Positions 41,111 through 50,157 of a DNA stretch of 64,000 bases are shown piece by piece. Location: assembly GCA_035622995.1 (NCBI GenBank), contig DASPUI010000158.1:6298-70297 (forward strand), given 5' to 3'. The notes beneath the pieces were generated by a model. That model saw only the letters and a list, made by a program, of their open reading frames with translations. It ran no database searches and had not been told where the DNA came from. The stretch's first letter is position 1; every line of letters begins with the position of its first letter. Position numbers and translations under genes: made by a program. This DNA comes from DASPUI01 sp035622995. GTDB taxonomy: Bacteria; Verrucomicrobiota; Verrucomicrobiia; Chthoniobacterales; UBA10450.

Positions 41111-42217
41111 ATGAAGAATTCATTTCTAGCGCTTCTCTCAGGCTTGATCCTCGTGACCATCCTGGCCATGTCCTGGTGCGGACGGAAACCGCCTCCGGAC
41201 GTTGTCGCCTCACCGACTCCTTCGCCGACGCCAGTTGCTTTGGTTACTCCGTCGCCAACTCCAACTCTCACACCAACTCCGTCTCCGGAGAAAATCGAGC
41301 CTTCAGTAACTCCAGCGCCGGCACAAACACCGTCCGCCGAGCTGAAAAAAGCAGGCGCGAAGAGTGGTCCGGCGATAATTTTAATCACCACTTTCGACGC
41401 GTCCGGCAAACTATTGCGAACCGGCACCGCTTTCTTTGCCGCGAACGATGGGCGGTTAATTACAGACTGGCATTTGGTTCAGGATGCAGCGTATGCGGTG
41501 GCGAAGTCACCTGATGGAAAAATTCGGAACGTCACCGGCGTTGTCGCTTCATCGCCAGCGCTCGACCTTGCGGTTCTCAAAGCGGAAACGAAAGTCGGTG
41601 TGCCATTTGTAAGATTTGGCAAGAACACAGAATCAAATACCCAGGCGGCGATCGTTGGAAGTTCGTTGGGGCGGCACGAACAACCGGTCGCGGCGGTGCA
41701 AGTCACCGGGCATGAGGTTTTAGCCGGTGGCGATTCGCTGCTGACATCGGCGCCCGTCTCTGCCGATGCCGACGGCTCGCCAGTTCTGGATGAGAACGGC
41801 GAGGTGATAGGGATCGTCGCGCAAACGTCTGAAACCAACCAACCATCACGGGCAATTGTCCGGCCGGCGGATGCGCTCGTTTCGCTCTTCCAACAGACTC
41901 ACCCGGACTCACCAGCGCGGTGGGCGGCCGCGCCTAACGAATCCCCCTCACCCTCAACGAGCCCGAAGGGAAAAGTTGTTTACAATCCGTCGCCGGTCTA
42001 CCCGGACCGGGCCCGTTCATTCAATCCACCTCTGTCCGGTTCGGGTCGTTTTCGCATCGTCTTTGACGCTAGCGGCGCGGCCAAGACGGTGGAGGTGGTC
42101 CACTCAACCGGGCAGCCGATGCTTGATCGGGCCGCAATCGAAGCTTTTCAAAAATGGAAATCAATTCCGGGTCAGGAATGGACTCTGATGATTCCGATCA
42201 CGTTTCAACCGCAATAG
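41111..42217 (+). CDS. Trypsin-like (pseudo)protease with TonB C-terminal domain
   Basis: 368 residues. After a signal-anchor (LALLSGLILVTILAMSWC) comes a proline/threonine-rich linker (about 30-75). Next is an HtrA-like trypsin fold (about 83-265) and a TonB C-terminal domain (about 285-368, SGRFRIVFDASGAAKTVEVVHS). Of the catalytic triad, histidine (DWHLV, H121) and aspartate (ALDLAVL, D152) are present. The serine position of GxSGSP reads D221 in DADGSPVL, so catalysis is doubtful. It could be a binding or scaffold protein of the envelope. There is no PDZ domain. Confidence 0.82.
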   Translation: MKNSFLALLSGLILVTILAMSWCGRKPPPDVVASPTPSPTPVALVTPSPTPTLTPTPSPEKIEPSVTPAPAQTPSAELKKAGAKSGPAIILITTFDASGKLLRTGTAFFAANDGRLITDWHLVQDAAYAVAKSPDGKIRNVTGVVASSPALDLAVLKAETKVGVPFVRFGKNTESNTQAAIVGSSLGRHEQPVAAVQVTGHEVLAGGDSLLTSAPVSADADGSPVLDENGEVIGIVAQTSETNQPSRAIVRPADALVSLFQQTHPDSPARWAAAPNESPSPSTSPKGKVVYNPSPVYPDRARSFNPPLSGSGRFRIVFDASGAAKTVEVVHSTGQPMLDRAAIEAFQKWKSIPGQEWTLMIPITFQPQ

Positions 42218-42230
42218 CGGTGGCGCGCTC

Positions 42231-43754
42231 CTAGTGGCGAAAGTGCCGGACGCCGGTAAAGATCATCGCCATGTCGCGAGCATCCGCAGTCGCAACCACT
42301 TCCTTGTCGCGCACTGAGCCACCCGGTTGAATCGCACAAGTCGCGCCAGCGTCGGCCGCCGCGGTGAGACCATCTGGAAACGGGAAAAACGCATCGCTTG
42401 CTACCGCGCTTCCTTTGAGCGACAGGCCTGCTTCCTCCGCCTTCCAGATCGCAATTCGCGAGGCATCAACTCGCGACATCTGTCCCGCGCCGATCCCAAG
42501 CGTCCGATCGCGCGCGGCATACACAATCGCGTTCGATTTCACATGCTTGACAACGCGCCATCCGAAAAGCATCGCGTCGAGCTCCGCCTTCGTCGGCTGT
42601 CTTTTGGTCACGATATTTTTGGTAATTTTGCCGGCAAGATCTGCATCTTGCACCAATAAGCCGCCTGCCACCGAACGAACGTCGGTGGTCGATCGGGTTT
42701 TGGCCGGAGAAGTGGTCAAGCGAATCAGGCGCAGGTTTTTTTTCTTTTGCAAAAGCGCGCGCCCTTCCGATTCGAAATCGGGGGCAATAATCACTTCGCT
42801 GAAGATTTCGCTGATCGCTTTCGCCAGATCTTCGGTTAACGACCGATTGCAAATGATGATTCCGCCGAATGGCGCCTGCTTGTCGGTGGCGAACGCTTTC
42901 TCCCAGGCCTTGCGAAGGTTGGGATCCGAACCGACCCCGCAGGGATTGGTATGTTTCAAAATTGCGACCGTCGGCTGTTCGAATTCCGAAATCAGGTTCG
43001 TTGCCGCGCTGATGTCGAGAATATTGTTATACGAAAGCTCTTTGCCGTGGAGCTTCTCAAAATACTTGCTGAAATCGCCGTAGAGCGCGGCGGTTTGATG
43101 CGGGTTTTCGCCGTAACGCAAGCGCATCACCAGCGGAAGCGAAATGGAAAATGACGCATCGGTCGTTTGCTCCTTGTTTAGAAAAGTTCCGATCGCCCGG
43201 TCGTACTCGGAACATTTGATAAAGGCCTTGATCGCGAGGCGCTCACGCAATTTCAATGTCGTCTCGCCCTCGTTGTCGCGCATGTTTTCGAGCACAGACT
43301 CGTAATCGGCCGGATCGACCACCACCGTTACCGATTCGTAATTTTTGGCAGCACTTCGGATCATCGATGGGCCGCCGATATCGATGTTCTCGATCGCTTC
43401 AGAAAGCGTGACATCCGGTTTTGCGATAGTTTCTTCAAACGGATAAAGGTTGACCACCACCAGATCGATTGGCTCGAAACCCTGCTCGCGTGCTTCCGCC
43501 TCGTGTTTCGGATCGCCGCGTTTGAACAGGAGCCCGCCATGCACGCGCGGATGCAAAGTTTTTACCCGACCCTCCAGCACCTCGGGAAAGGCAGTGAAAC
43601 TGGAAATCTCACGGACCGGAATTTTTTGTTTGCGCAATAAGTCGGCGGTACCGCCGGTTGAAATAATGTCTACTCCGCGCCGCTCGAGTTGTCGCGCAAA
43701 CGCAGCGACTCCCTTTTTATTTGAAACCGAAATGAGCGCGCGCGCGATCTTCAT
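42231..43754 (-). CDS. purH: Bifunctional AICAR transformylase / IMP cyclohydrolase
   Basis: 507 residues, full length. It performs the last two steps of IMP synthesis. The N-terminal IMP cyclohydrolase domain (about 1-195) has SVSNKKGVAAFARQL and DIISTGGTADLL. The C-terminal transformylase has LRYGENPHQTAALYG and, near its end, SDAFFPFPDG. It is cytoplasmic. No other pur genes are adjacent. It is convergent with the protease-like gene, 13 bp apart. Confidence 0.97.
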   Translation of the reverse strand: MKIARALISVSNKKGVAAFARQLERRGVDIISTGGTADLLRKQKIPVREISSFTAFPEVLEGRVKTLHPRVHGGLLFKRGDPKHEAEAREQGFEPIDLVVVNLYPFEETIAKPDVTLSEAIENIDIGGPSMIRSAAKNYESVTVVVDPADYESVLENMRDNEGETTLKLRERLAIKAFIKCSEYDRAIGTFLNKEQTTDASFSISLPLVMRLRYGENPHQTAALYGDFSKYFEKLHGKELSYNNILDISAATNLISEFEQPTVAILKHTNPCGVGSDPNLRKAWEKAFATDKQAPFGGIIICNRSLTEDLAKAISEIFSEVIIAPDFESEGRALLQKKKNLRLIRLTTSPAKTRSTTDVRSVAGGLLVQDADLAGKITKNIVTKRQPTKAELDAMLFGWRVVKHVKSNAIVYAARDRTLGIGAGQMSRVDASRIAIWKAEEAGLSLKGSAVASDAFFPFPDGLTAAADAGATCAIQPGGSVRDKEVVATADARDMAMIFTGVRHFRH

Positions 43755-43781
43755 TTTGCCGCCAATCGAATCGAATCGCGC

Positions 43782-44714
43782 TCAGCGATCTAGGATGACG
43801 TTCTTCGCCGTCGGGTAGAGCACCGGGCAACATCCAATCGTCTCGCAAAACGCTTTGCTAAAATGGCTCAGGCTGGAATAACCAACTTCGGTCGCCGCCT
43901 CGGTAACATTGTAGCGCCCGCTCCGCAACAATTCGGCCGCACGTTCCATTCGAAGATTGCGAAGGTATTGCGGGATGGTCAACCCAACTTCACTGGAAAA
44001 ACTCCGGCTAAGGTAAAACGGGCTGCATCCGACTTCCTGCCCTAACTGCTCCAGGGTCGGCGGATTGACCAGATCGCGTGCCAGCAATTCCTTGGTCCGC
44101 TCAACGCGCTCGCGCGCGACCCGCTTTTGCCGCATGCAAAACAATTCCGGATCCTTCGGAGCAAAGAAAAAATGTGCCATTAGTTCAAGCGCCTTGCTCT
44201 CGTACCACAGAACTTGAGCGGCTTTTACCACCGGCGGCGCGGCCAGGCTCGCGACCACATTGCGTTGCTCAACCGACATCGGCCGTACCGGAGCAACGAC
44301 CGACTCGTCTTTGTCGCCAAAAATAATCCTTCGAATCTCGGGTTCGAGATCCGCTTCGTTTTGGACAAACTGCGACCGCAAATGCTTTCGTGAGAACTCA
44401 AGGGTGACGAATTGATGACGATCACCCGCCCGACGCGATGCAGCCAGCGGTTCGTCAGCGATTGCGTAATAACCGCAATTTCCAGGCAAATAACCGGTCT
44501 TTCCCGCTGCCCCGACTTCACCGTGGCCTTCGAGATTTAAACAAAATTCCAAACTGCGCGGATGAAACGTGCGCCCCCAGTTAAACACCCTCTCCGTCTG
44601 AAAATCGTGCCACTCCACCGCTACGCCAGTTTGGTCGACATCACCGTAAAGCGGTCGCCATCCATCTTTCACCTCGCGCCAAGCCTGCTGCTCGGCCGCA
44701 CAACCAGGATTCAT
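43782..44714 (-). CDS. AraC-family transcriptional regulator
   Basis: 310 residues. The N-terminal part (about 1-180) resembles a cupin-like sensor (RSLEFCLNLEGHGEVG). The C-terminal AraC DNA-binding domain has two helix-turn-helix units: TLEQLGQEVGCSPFYLSRSF and NVTEAATEVGYSSLSHFSKAF. The ligand is unknown. The nearest likely targets are the co-directional DUF5996 gene (11 bp upstream) or purH, but no operator was identified. Confidence 0.9.
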   Translation of the reverse strand: MNPGCAAEQQAWREVKDGWRPLYGDVDQTGVAVEWHDFQTERVFNWGRTFHPRSLEFCLNLEGHGEVGAAGKTGYLPGNCGYYAIADEPLAASRRAGDRHQFVTLEFSRKHLRSQFVQNEADLEPEIRRIIFGDKDESVVAPVRPMSVEQRNVVASLAAPPVVKAAQVLWYESKALELMAHFFFAPKDPELFCMRQKRVARERVERTKELLARDLVNPPTLEQLGQEVGCSPFYLSRSFSSEVGLTIPQYLRNLRMERAAELLRSGRYNVTEAATEVGYSSLSHFSKAFCETIGCCPVLYPTAKNVILDR

Positions 44715-44725
44715 CTTGCTTTATA

Positions 44726-45679
44726 TTACGAACGCGAACGACTCGAAAGCAAGTCAGGTTTCTTTTCAGTTAGCGCCGCGCGGTCCCAGTCGCCGAGGGT
44801 GGAGGCGGCGTCATACGTGCTTTGCGCAAATTGCAGCAGCGTTTCGTCTGGCGACTCAGCCGTGCGCACGACCTCATACGGCAGAATAAATTCCCTAAAT
44901 TGCGAATTGTAAGAGGCAGCATCCGGCTTCACTTTCGCTTCATCAAAGCCCTTCGGTTCCGGGTAAGCGTAGGAATAAAAAATGGGCTCCGGCAGGCTAT
45001 CGTTGCCCGGCCAGAAACCAAGACTGCTGACCTCCTGGGAATACGCCTCGCGCGTAATGCTGTCTGGAAGGTGCGGAATGCCTCCGGGATGCGGCGGCGC
45101 CGGACGGCCGGAGAAACGCGTTACTGCCAGGTCGAAGCTGCCCCAAAAAAAATGAACCGGACTACATTTGCCACAGAAACGCGACCGAAACTCCTTGAAA
45201 ACGCGATCGGCCTGAACCAGCACCCGCCAGAATCGATTGGCGTATTGCTGATCATAACTTCGATGCTGCTCGTCCTGATCGAATCGAATCGGGTTTGCGA
45301 TTTCGTTAGGCAACAAATCAATCTTCACTGGTAACTCGAGCTCATGCAGCGCTTGCATCACCGCCTGATAGAATTTGGCGACTGATTGTCCCTGCAGTTT
45401 GAACATCCGCGTCCCGCCGTCGCTTTTCAGGATCCGCAATTCATGATCAACAAAATCGAAGCGGATCTCGAAAGTTTCCAGGCCGTGCGGAATTGGCGAG
45501 GTTGTTAGGCCGCGAGCAGTCAGATATAGAGTGACGTGCCATGAATGGTTCGTCCACGGTGTTTGTACCAGCCGGACTTTTCCGACGATCTGCGTCCATA
45601 TGTGAAGCGTCGCACAGGTATCTTTCCACTTGGCGAAAGGAAGCGCGGGCCAGGATCGCTCGCGGGTCGTATCGTCCAT
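44726..45679 (-). CDS. DUF5996-family protein
   Basis: About 317 residues. The opening WPALPFAKWKDTCATLHIW, then TQIVGKVRL and the central HVTLYLTARGLTTSPIPHG match DUF5996, a conserved soluble family of unknown function. ATG 45679 (MDDTTRERS) is chosen. A longer frame to 45862 would overlap the neighbouring gene and its extra residues are not family-like. It lies between two co-directional genes with gaps of 11-13 bp. Confidence 0.85.
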   Translation of the reverse strand: MDDTTRERSWPALPFAKWKDTCATLHIWTQIVGKVRLVQTPWTNHSWHVTLYLTARGLTTSPIPHGLETFEIRFDFVDHELRILKSDGGTRMFKLQGQSVAKFYQAVMQALHELELPVKIDLLPNEIANPIRFDQDEQHRSYDQQYANRFWRVLVQADRVFKEFRSRFCGKCSPVHFFWGSFDLAVTRFSGRPAPPHPGGIPHLPDSITREAYSQEVSSLGFWPGNDSLPEPIFYSYAYPEPKGFDEAKVKPDAASYNSQFREFILPYEVVRTAESPDETLLQFAQSTYDAASTLGDWDRAALTEKKPDLLSSRSRS

Positions 45680-45692
45680 CAGAGCTTGATAA

Positions 45693-46409
45693 TTAGCCGC
45701 CCCTGATGAAATCGGCGAACGATCGACGCCACCGGGCAAACGTGTCGCTCGCATCTTGTCGCGCATGACGGAATGTTTCTCGAAGGCGTTGGCGCGGTCC
45801 GTAAAAAATGCCATGTTCCTCGTCCTCGCTCGGTTGATCGACATCGCTGTCGGTGACGACATCTTTCATCGTGGTGCCGGCAAACATTCCCTCCGTCCGC
45901 ACGACATTGCCGCGATTACAATTGATGTGAATCGTGCCAACTGGCTGGCCGGATTCGTTATTCAACGTCACAATCCACACCGGATCGCCTCGCTCGTCTG
46001 TCCGTAAGGTGTAGCTCGCGGTTGAAAAAGCTGTATTCGATTTCTCCGCCGTATGACTTGCCACCGCGTAGGCGCCGCTCGAATCGAGATTCAAACGCGT
46101 CGTGTTGACAGTCGCGCCTTCGGCCGAACCGACGACCGTCCGAACCGGCGTTCGTTCAGAAACAATATTGCCATTTGCCACTTCGATCTCGCGCACTCCT
46201 CCCCGCGCGTGTTGATCTTCAACTAAGATCTTCCAGGTTTCCGGCTGCGGATTGCCACGGATGCCGGTAACCGAAATAACATGGTCCACGCAGTCGCGAT
46301 TCAACTTATTTCCAACGACCCGGAGTGCTTCGTAGGCAGTGGGGCTTTCCTGCGCGAAGACCGTGACCGTAACCAGCGGTAAAAGACCGAACAAAAAAGA
46401 TTTTCTCAT
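45693..46409 (-). CDS. Secreted hypothetical protein
   Basis: 238 residues with a signal peptide (MRKSFLFGLLPLVTVTVFA). The mature domain is beta-rich (residues about 22-165), followed by an acidic patch (DSDVDQPSEDEEHG) and a basic C-terminal helix (RQRLRETFRHARQDAS). ATG 46409 is used because it starts the signal peptide. No family is recognised. It is divergent from the RsbW-like gene. Confidence 0.7.
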   Translation of the reverse strand: MRKSFLFGLLPLVTVTVFAQESPTAYEALRVVGNKLNRDCVDHVISVTGIRGNPQPETWKILVEDQHARGGVREIEVANGNIVSERTPVRTVVGSAEGATVNTTRLNLDSSGAYAVASHTAEKSNTAFSTASYTLRTDERGDPVWIVTLNNESGQPVGTIHINCNRGNVVRTEGMFAGTTMKDVVTDSDVDQPSEDEEHGIFYGPRQRLRETFRHARQDASDTFARWRRSFADFIRGG

Positions 46410-46539
46410 CCGCAAAACTGAACAGCCGCTCGTCCGGTTTTGCAAACGAGACCACCGGCCGGTCGTCGAAGCGCCAAACTTTTTGCAGACCCGGACTTGA
46501 ATGCGGCCTGTCCGAGGGCAGCGTTTGTCTTTTGGCGCG

Positions 46540-46938
46540 ATGAAGAGAAGAAAGCTCGAGTTCAGCAGTCACACGGCCAATCTCGCAATGATGCGGGAAC
46601 AAGTGCGAATGTTTCTCGACGACTACAAATTCTCCGAGAAACAACGCCTGCTGATGGTGCTTGGAGTGGATGAAGCGTGCACCAACATTATCCGATATGC
46701 CTATGCCTTGCGCGACGATCAGCCCATTACTTTGTCGATGGAGGGATTGCGTGATTGTGTCCGAATGCGTTTGCGTGATTATGGCGAACAGATGCGCACC
46801 GCCATGAAGAAGGTGGCGTCGGGCCGGCTCAAACCCGGCGGTCGCGGTTTGCAACTCATTCAACACGCGTTCGATAAAGTCGATTACGTGGTGAAGCCGC
46901 GCGGCACGGAGCTGGTGTTAACGAAAAACCTGGAATGA
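46540..46938 (+). CDS. RsbW-like anti-sigma serine kinase (HATPase_c_2)
   Basis: About 132 residues. A single GHKL ATPase domain has the N-box LGVDEACTNIIRYAY and the G-box LKPGGRGLQLIQHAFD. Such proteins phosphorylate anti-sigma-factor antagonists or bind a sigma factor. No antagonist (STAS) gene or PP2C phosphatase is adjacent. ATG 46540 (MKRRKLEF) is chosen; ATG 46501 is possible but adds residues unlike the family. It might work with another sigma system elsewhere. Confidence 0.85.
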   Translation: MKRRKLEFSSHTANLAMMREQVRMFLDDYKFSEKQRLLMVLGVDEACTNIIRYAYALRDDQPITLSMEGLRDCVRMRLRDYGEQMRTAMKKVASGRLKPGGRGLQLIQHAFDKVDYVVKPRGTELVLTKNLE

Positions 46939-46958
46939 CCGGTCGTCTTCTTTTTGCT

Positions 46959-47013
46959 GGAGAGCGCCGCGCTTGTGGCGCCTTTATTCTGGACGCGATG
47001 GCGCGCGTCCCTC
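46959..47013. repeat. Two-hairpin GC-rich element upstream of ruvB
   Basis: Two stems lie side by side. GCGCC / GGCGC spans 46964-46981, and the perfect 7-bp GGACGCG / CGCGTCC spans 46991-47010 with a 6-base loop. The pair is bounded by GGAG (46959) and CTCC (47010). The element ends 22 bases before the ruvB start. It resembles REP-like elements and the other start-proximal hairpins here. Confidence 0.55.
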
Positions 47014-47035
47014 CAAATTGAATGCAACATCTCTG

Positions 47036-48040
47036 ATGAAACCGCCCGAACCGGATGCCGCTTTCGAAATTTCATTGCGGCCACCGGCATTCAGCGAATT
47101 CACCGGCCAGATAAAGGTGCGTGAACGTCTGGAGCTGATGGTGGCGGCGGCAAAAAAACGCGGCGACGTGCTCGAGCACATTTTGCTGAGCGGACCGTCC
47201 GGCCTGGGCAAAACCACGCTTGCTTACATCATTGCCAACGCGATGGGAGTGAACATCAAAAATACCAGCGGCCCGGTGATTGAAAAAGCGGGCGAGCTTG
47301 CGGGATTGCTTACCAGCCTGGAAAAAGGCGATGTGCTTTTCATCGACGAGATTCATCGGCTGCAACCGACGATCGAAGAATATCTTTACCCGGCGATGGA
47401 AGATTATCGGCTCGACATCATTATCGACCAGGGCCCGCAAGCGCGCAGTCTGCGACTCAATCTGCCAAAGTTCACCCTGATCGGCGCAACCACGCGCGCC
47501 GGAATGGTCAGCGCACCGCTGCGTTCCCGTTTTGGAATGAGCGCACGCCTGGATTATTACTCTGCCGATGAAATGCAGAAAATCATCGTCCGCAGCGCCC
47601 GTTTGCTAGGGGTCGAGATCGATCCTGCCGGTGCTGCTGAGATCGCCGCTCGCAGCCGGGGCACACCGCGCACCGCCAATAATCTTCTTCGCTGGGTGCG
47701 CGATTATGCACAGGTTAAAGCCGAGGGCAAAATTGATCGCGAGGTGGCTGATCGCGCGCTCGCCATGCTCGAGATCGATCGCGACGGATTCGATCAATGG
47801 GACAAACGCATCATCGAGACCCTCATTCACAAGTTCAACGGCGGACCGGTCGGTTTAAATTCGCTTGCGGTGGCGATCGGCGAAGAAGCCGGCACGCTCG
47901 AAGAAGTGAACGAGCCGTACCTGATCATGGAAGGCTACATCAAACGCACGCCGCAAGGACGCGTTGCGACCGCAAACGCATATAAAAAGCTGGGGTTGAA
48001 ACCGCCGACCGGTGCGCAGCATGAATTGTTCGACAAATAG
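47036..48040 (+). CDS. ruvB: Holliday junction branch-migration ATPase RuvB
   Basis: 334 residues. The AAA+ motor has Walker A GPSGLGKTT, Walker B DVLFIDEIHRL, sensor 1 GATTRAGMVSAPLRSRFG and the C-terminal winged helix (RTPQGRVATANAY). ATG 47036 (MKPPEPDA) is used. A longer frame to 46973 would pass through the hairpin element. ruvA and ruvC are not adjacent. xseA follows 63 bp later. Confidence 0.97.
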   Translation: MKPPEPDAAFEISLRPPAFSEFTGQIKVRERLELMVAAAKKRGDVLEHILLSGPSGLGKTTLAYIIANAMGVNIKNTSGPVIEKAGELAGLLTSLEKGDVLFIDEIHRLQPTIEEYLYPAMEDYRLDIIIDQGPQARSLRLNLPKFTLIGATTRAGMVSAPLRSRFGMSARLDYYSADEMQKIIVRSARLLGVEIDPAGAAEIAARSRGTPRTANNLLRWVRDYAQVKAEGKIDREVADRALAMLEIDRDGFDQWDKRIIETLIHKFNGGPVGLNSLAVAIGEEAGTLEEVNEPYLIMEGYIKRTPQGRVATANAYKKLGLKPPTGAQHELFDK

Positions 48041-48103
48041 CTGGCGCGATCCCCTGCGGTGCGTTCGCAAAATCGGACGAGACAGAACTCATTCCTCCAA
48101 ATA

Positions 48104-49327
48104 ATGCAACGAACTCCCGATCTATTTCAGCAAACTTCAAGGGTCCTCACCGTATCCGAATTAACGCGCTCGATCCGCGGCGCGCTCGAAACCAGGTTCG
48201 GCGCGGTTTGGGTGCAGGGCGAAGTCTCGAATTACAAGGCGCACTCCAACGGTCATCAATACTTCACTCTCAAAGACGCGCGGACTCAGATCGCCTGTGT
48301 GATCTGGCGCGACGCGATGGCTCCGTTACGCGAACCACTCGCCGATGGCGCGCGAATCCAGATTTTCGGCACCGTTTCGGTTTACGAAGCGCGTGGTCAA
48401 TATCAAATCGCTGTCCAAATCGTTCAGCCGTTTGGTCGCGGCGCCTTGCAAGCGAAGTTCGAAGCGCTCAAACGCAAACTCGATGCCGAAGGATTGTTTG
48501 CGCCGGAACGCAAACGGTCGCTACCCAAATTTCCGAAACGGATCGGGATTGTTACGTCGCCGAGCGGCGCAGCCATTCGCGACCTGCTCAACATTTTTCA
48601 ACGCCGGGCGCCCTGGCTCCAAATCTTGATTAATCCGGTACGGGTTCAGGGCGCGGGCGCGGCCCAGGAAATTGCGGTAGCCATTCGCGAATTGGCCACG
48701 CCTAACGAATCGTTTGCACCGGTTGATCTGATCGTGGTCGCGCGCGGTGGAGGCAGCATGGAAGATTTGTGGGAGTTCAACGAAGAAATTGTCGCGCGCA
48801 CAATCGTAAGCATCAATTTGCCGGTTGTCTCGGCCGTTGGTCATGAGGTCGATTTTACGATCTGCGATTTCGTGGCCGACCTTCGCGCGCCAACGCCGAG
48901 CGCCGCGGCGGAATTGATTGTGCCAGACATCGTAGATCTCCGGCGGCGAATCGATTCGCTGGCCGGAGCTCTCGGCAAATGCCTGCGCAGTTTTGTCGAG
49001 CATCAGAAGACGCGGCTCCGATTTCTGTCCGAGCGCGCTCTGGCACGAGAATTAGTGAACCGCTTGCGCAACGGGCAGCAGCAAATCGATTTGGCCCGCG
49101 ATTCACTCCATCGATTTGCCAGGCAAAAATTCGATCATTGCCAGCAAACCTTGCAACGATTCGAAGCGATTCTGCGCGTGCTCGGTCCAGAGGCAACATT
49201 GCAGCGCGGCTATAGCATTACTACCGACGCGCGCGGCAAATTAATCCGCAGTGTTAAACTTGTTAGGCCGAAAATGAAAATTCGGACGCGGGTCAGCGAC
49301 GGGGAATTTGAATCAGCGGCACTGTAA
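48104..49327 (+). CDS. xseA: Exodeoxyribonuclease VII large subunit
   Basis: 407 residues. The N-terminal OB fold (VLTVSELTRSIRGALET, WVQGEVSNYKAHSNGHQYFTL) is followed by the catalytic core (IGIVTSPSGAAIRDLLNI, DLIVVARGGGSMEDLWEFN, SAVGHEVDFTICDFVADLRAPTPSAAAE). The C-terminal coiled coil ends with RGYSITTDARGKLI. It degrades single-stranded DNA with the small subunit XseB. No xseB-like small gene follows; the next gene is convergent. Confidence 0.95.
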   Translation: MQRTPDLFQQTSRVLTVSELTRSIRGALETRFGAVWVQGEVSNYKAHSNGHQYFTLKDARTQIACVIWRDAMAPLREPLADGARIQIFGTVSVYEARGQYQIAVQIVQPFGRGALQAKFEALKRKLDAEGLFAPERKRSLPKFPKRIGIVTSPSGAAIRDLLNIFQRRAPWLQILINPVRVQGAGAAQEIAVAIRELATPNESFAPVDLIVVARGGGSMEDLWEFNEEIVARTIVSINLPVVSAVGHEVDFTICDFVADLRAPTPSAAAELIVPDIVDLRRRIDSLAGALGKCLRSFVEHQKTRLRFLSERALARELVNRLRNGQQQIDLARDSLHRFARQKFDHCQQTLQRFEAILRVLGPEATLQRGYSITTDARGKLIRSVKLVRPKMKIRTRVSDGEFESAAL

Positions 49328-49339
49328 AGAGATCGAGCG

Positions 49340-50080
49340 CTATTTTGGATTTACCACTGTGTTCGCAGTACCCAGCCAGCCGTTGGCTGAGTTGGCGGTA
49401 GTAAAAATATCTCCTTGAGCCCCGGTACTATTTCCATTCGGACCATGAATCGTCATGTCCGAATTCACCCTTTCAATTGTTCCACTACTACCGTCCGCAC
49501 GAACTACAATCGCGTTAACACCTTTCCAAACTCCACCTTTCACGGTTTGATCCGTCGAATACATATGCGACGTCTCGCCGCCCTGAACGAAACCATCGGC
49601 AATTAGCGGAACGGACGGATTCGAAGTGTCGGTCAACCCGAGCACATATGACCACTCATTTTCTCCGGAAGCCAGCGTTTTGCTTGAAGGTACCGTCAAA
49701 GTCGGATCTGTTACTTCATCTGGCACGTTGGTATTGCACCACTTTGACTTTCCCAACCAGAAGATCGCTTCCGATTTTAAGTAAGTAGGAAACAGCTGAC
49801 AAAACGCGTCATTGGAAGACGACACATTAGTTGGAGGATTGGTAGTGGTCGTTCCATCGGCGTTCACCAGATAGCTTGGATAATTTCCGTTGTTGTCGGT
49901 TGCATACAGCCTCAGCGCCAAGGCGATCTGCTTGGCGTTCGACAGTGCTTTTGTTTGCGCGCCTTTCACCTGGACAGAAGTAAAGACAGGCACGGCAATG
50001 CTCGCGAGAACGGCGATGATCGCAATTACAACGAGCAGTTCGATTAGAGTAAAAGCGGCGGGGGTTCGTTTCTTAATCAT
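49340..50080 (-). CDS. Type II secretion/type IV pilus pseudopilin-like protein
   Basis: 246 residues. The prepilin signal is KRTPAAFTLIELLVVIAIIAVLASIA, here cleaved before F with the E5 glutamate present, so it is a class III signal processed by a prepilin peptidase. The rest is a threonine/asparagine-rich globular domain of the verrucomicrobial/planctomycete pseudopilin type. No assembly ATPase, prepilin peptidase or secretin gene is nearby, so it is an orphan. ATG 50080 begins the signal. Role: adhesion, secretion or unknown. Confidence 0.88.
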   Translation of the reverse strand: MIKKRTPAAFTLIELLVVIAIIAVLASIAVPVFTSVQVKGAQTKALSNAKQIALALRLYATDNNGNYPSYLVNADGTTTTNPPTNVSSSNDAFCQLFPTYLKSEAIFWLGKSKWCNTNVPDEVTDPTLTVPSSKTLASGENEWSYVLGLTDTSNPSVPLIADGFVQGGETSHMYSTDQTVKGGVWKGVNAIVVRADGSSGTIERVNSDMTIHGPNGNSTGAQGDIFTTANSANGWLGTANTVVNPK

Positions 50081-50157
50081 GTAAGACTGAGGATGGCAGA
50101 AGTCGCCAGAATCGGTCAAGCTGGAACGCCGATTGAGTGGAGCTTCGTCCCTTCGCG

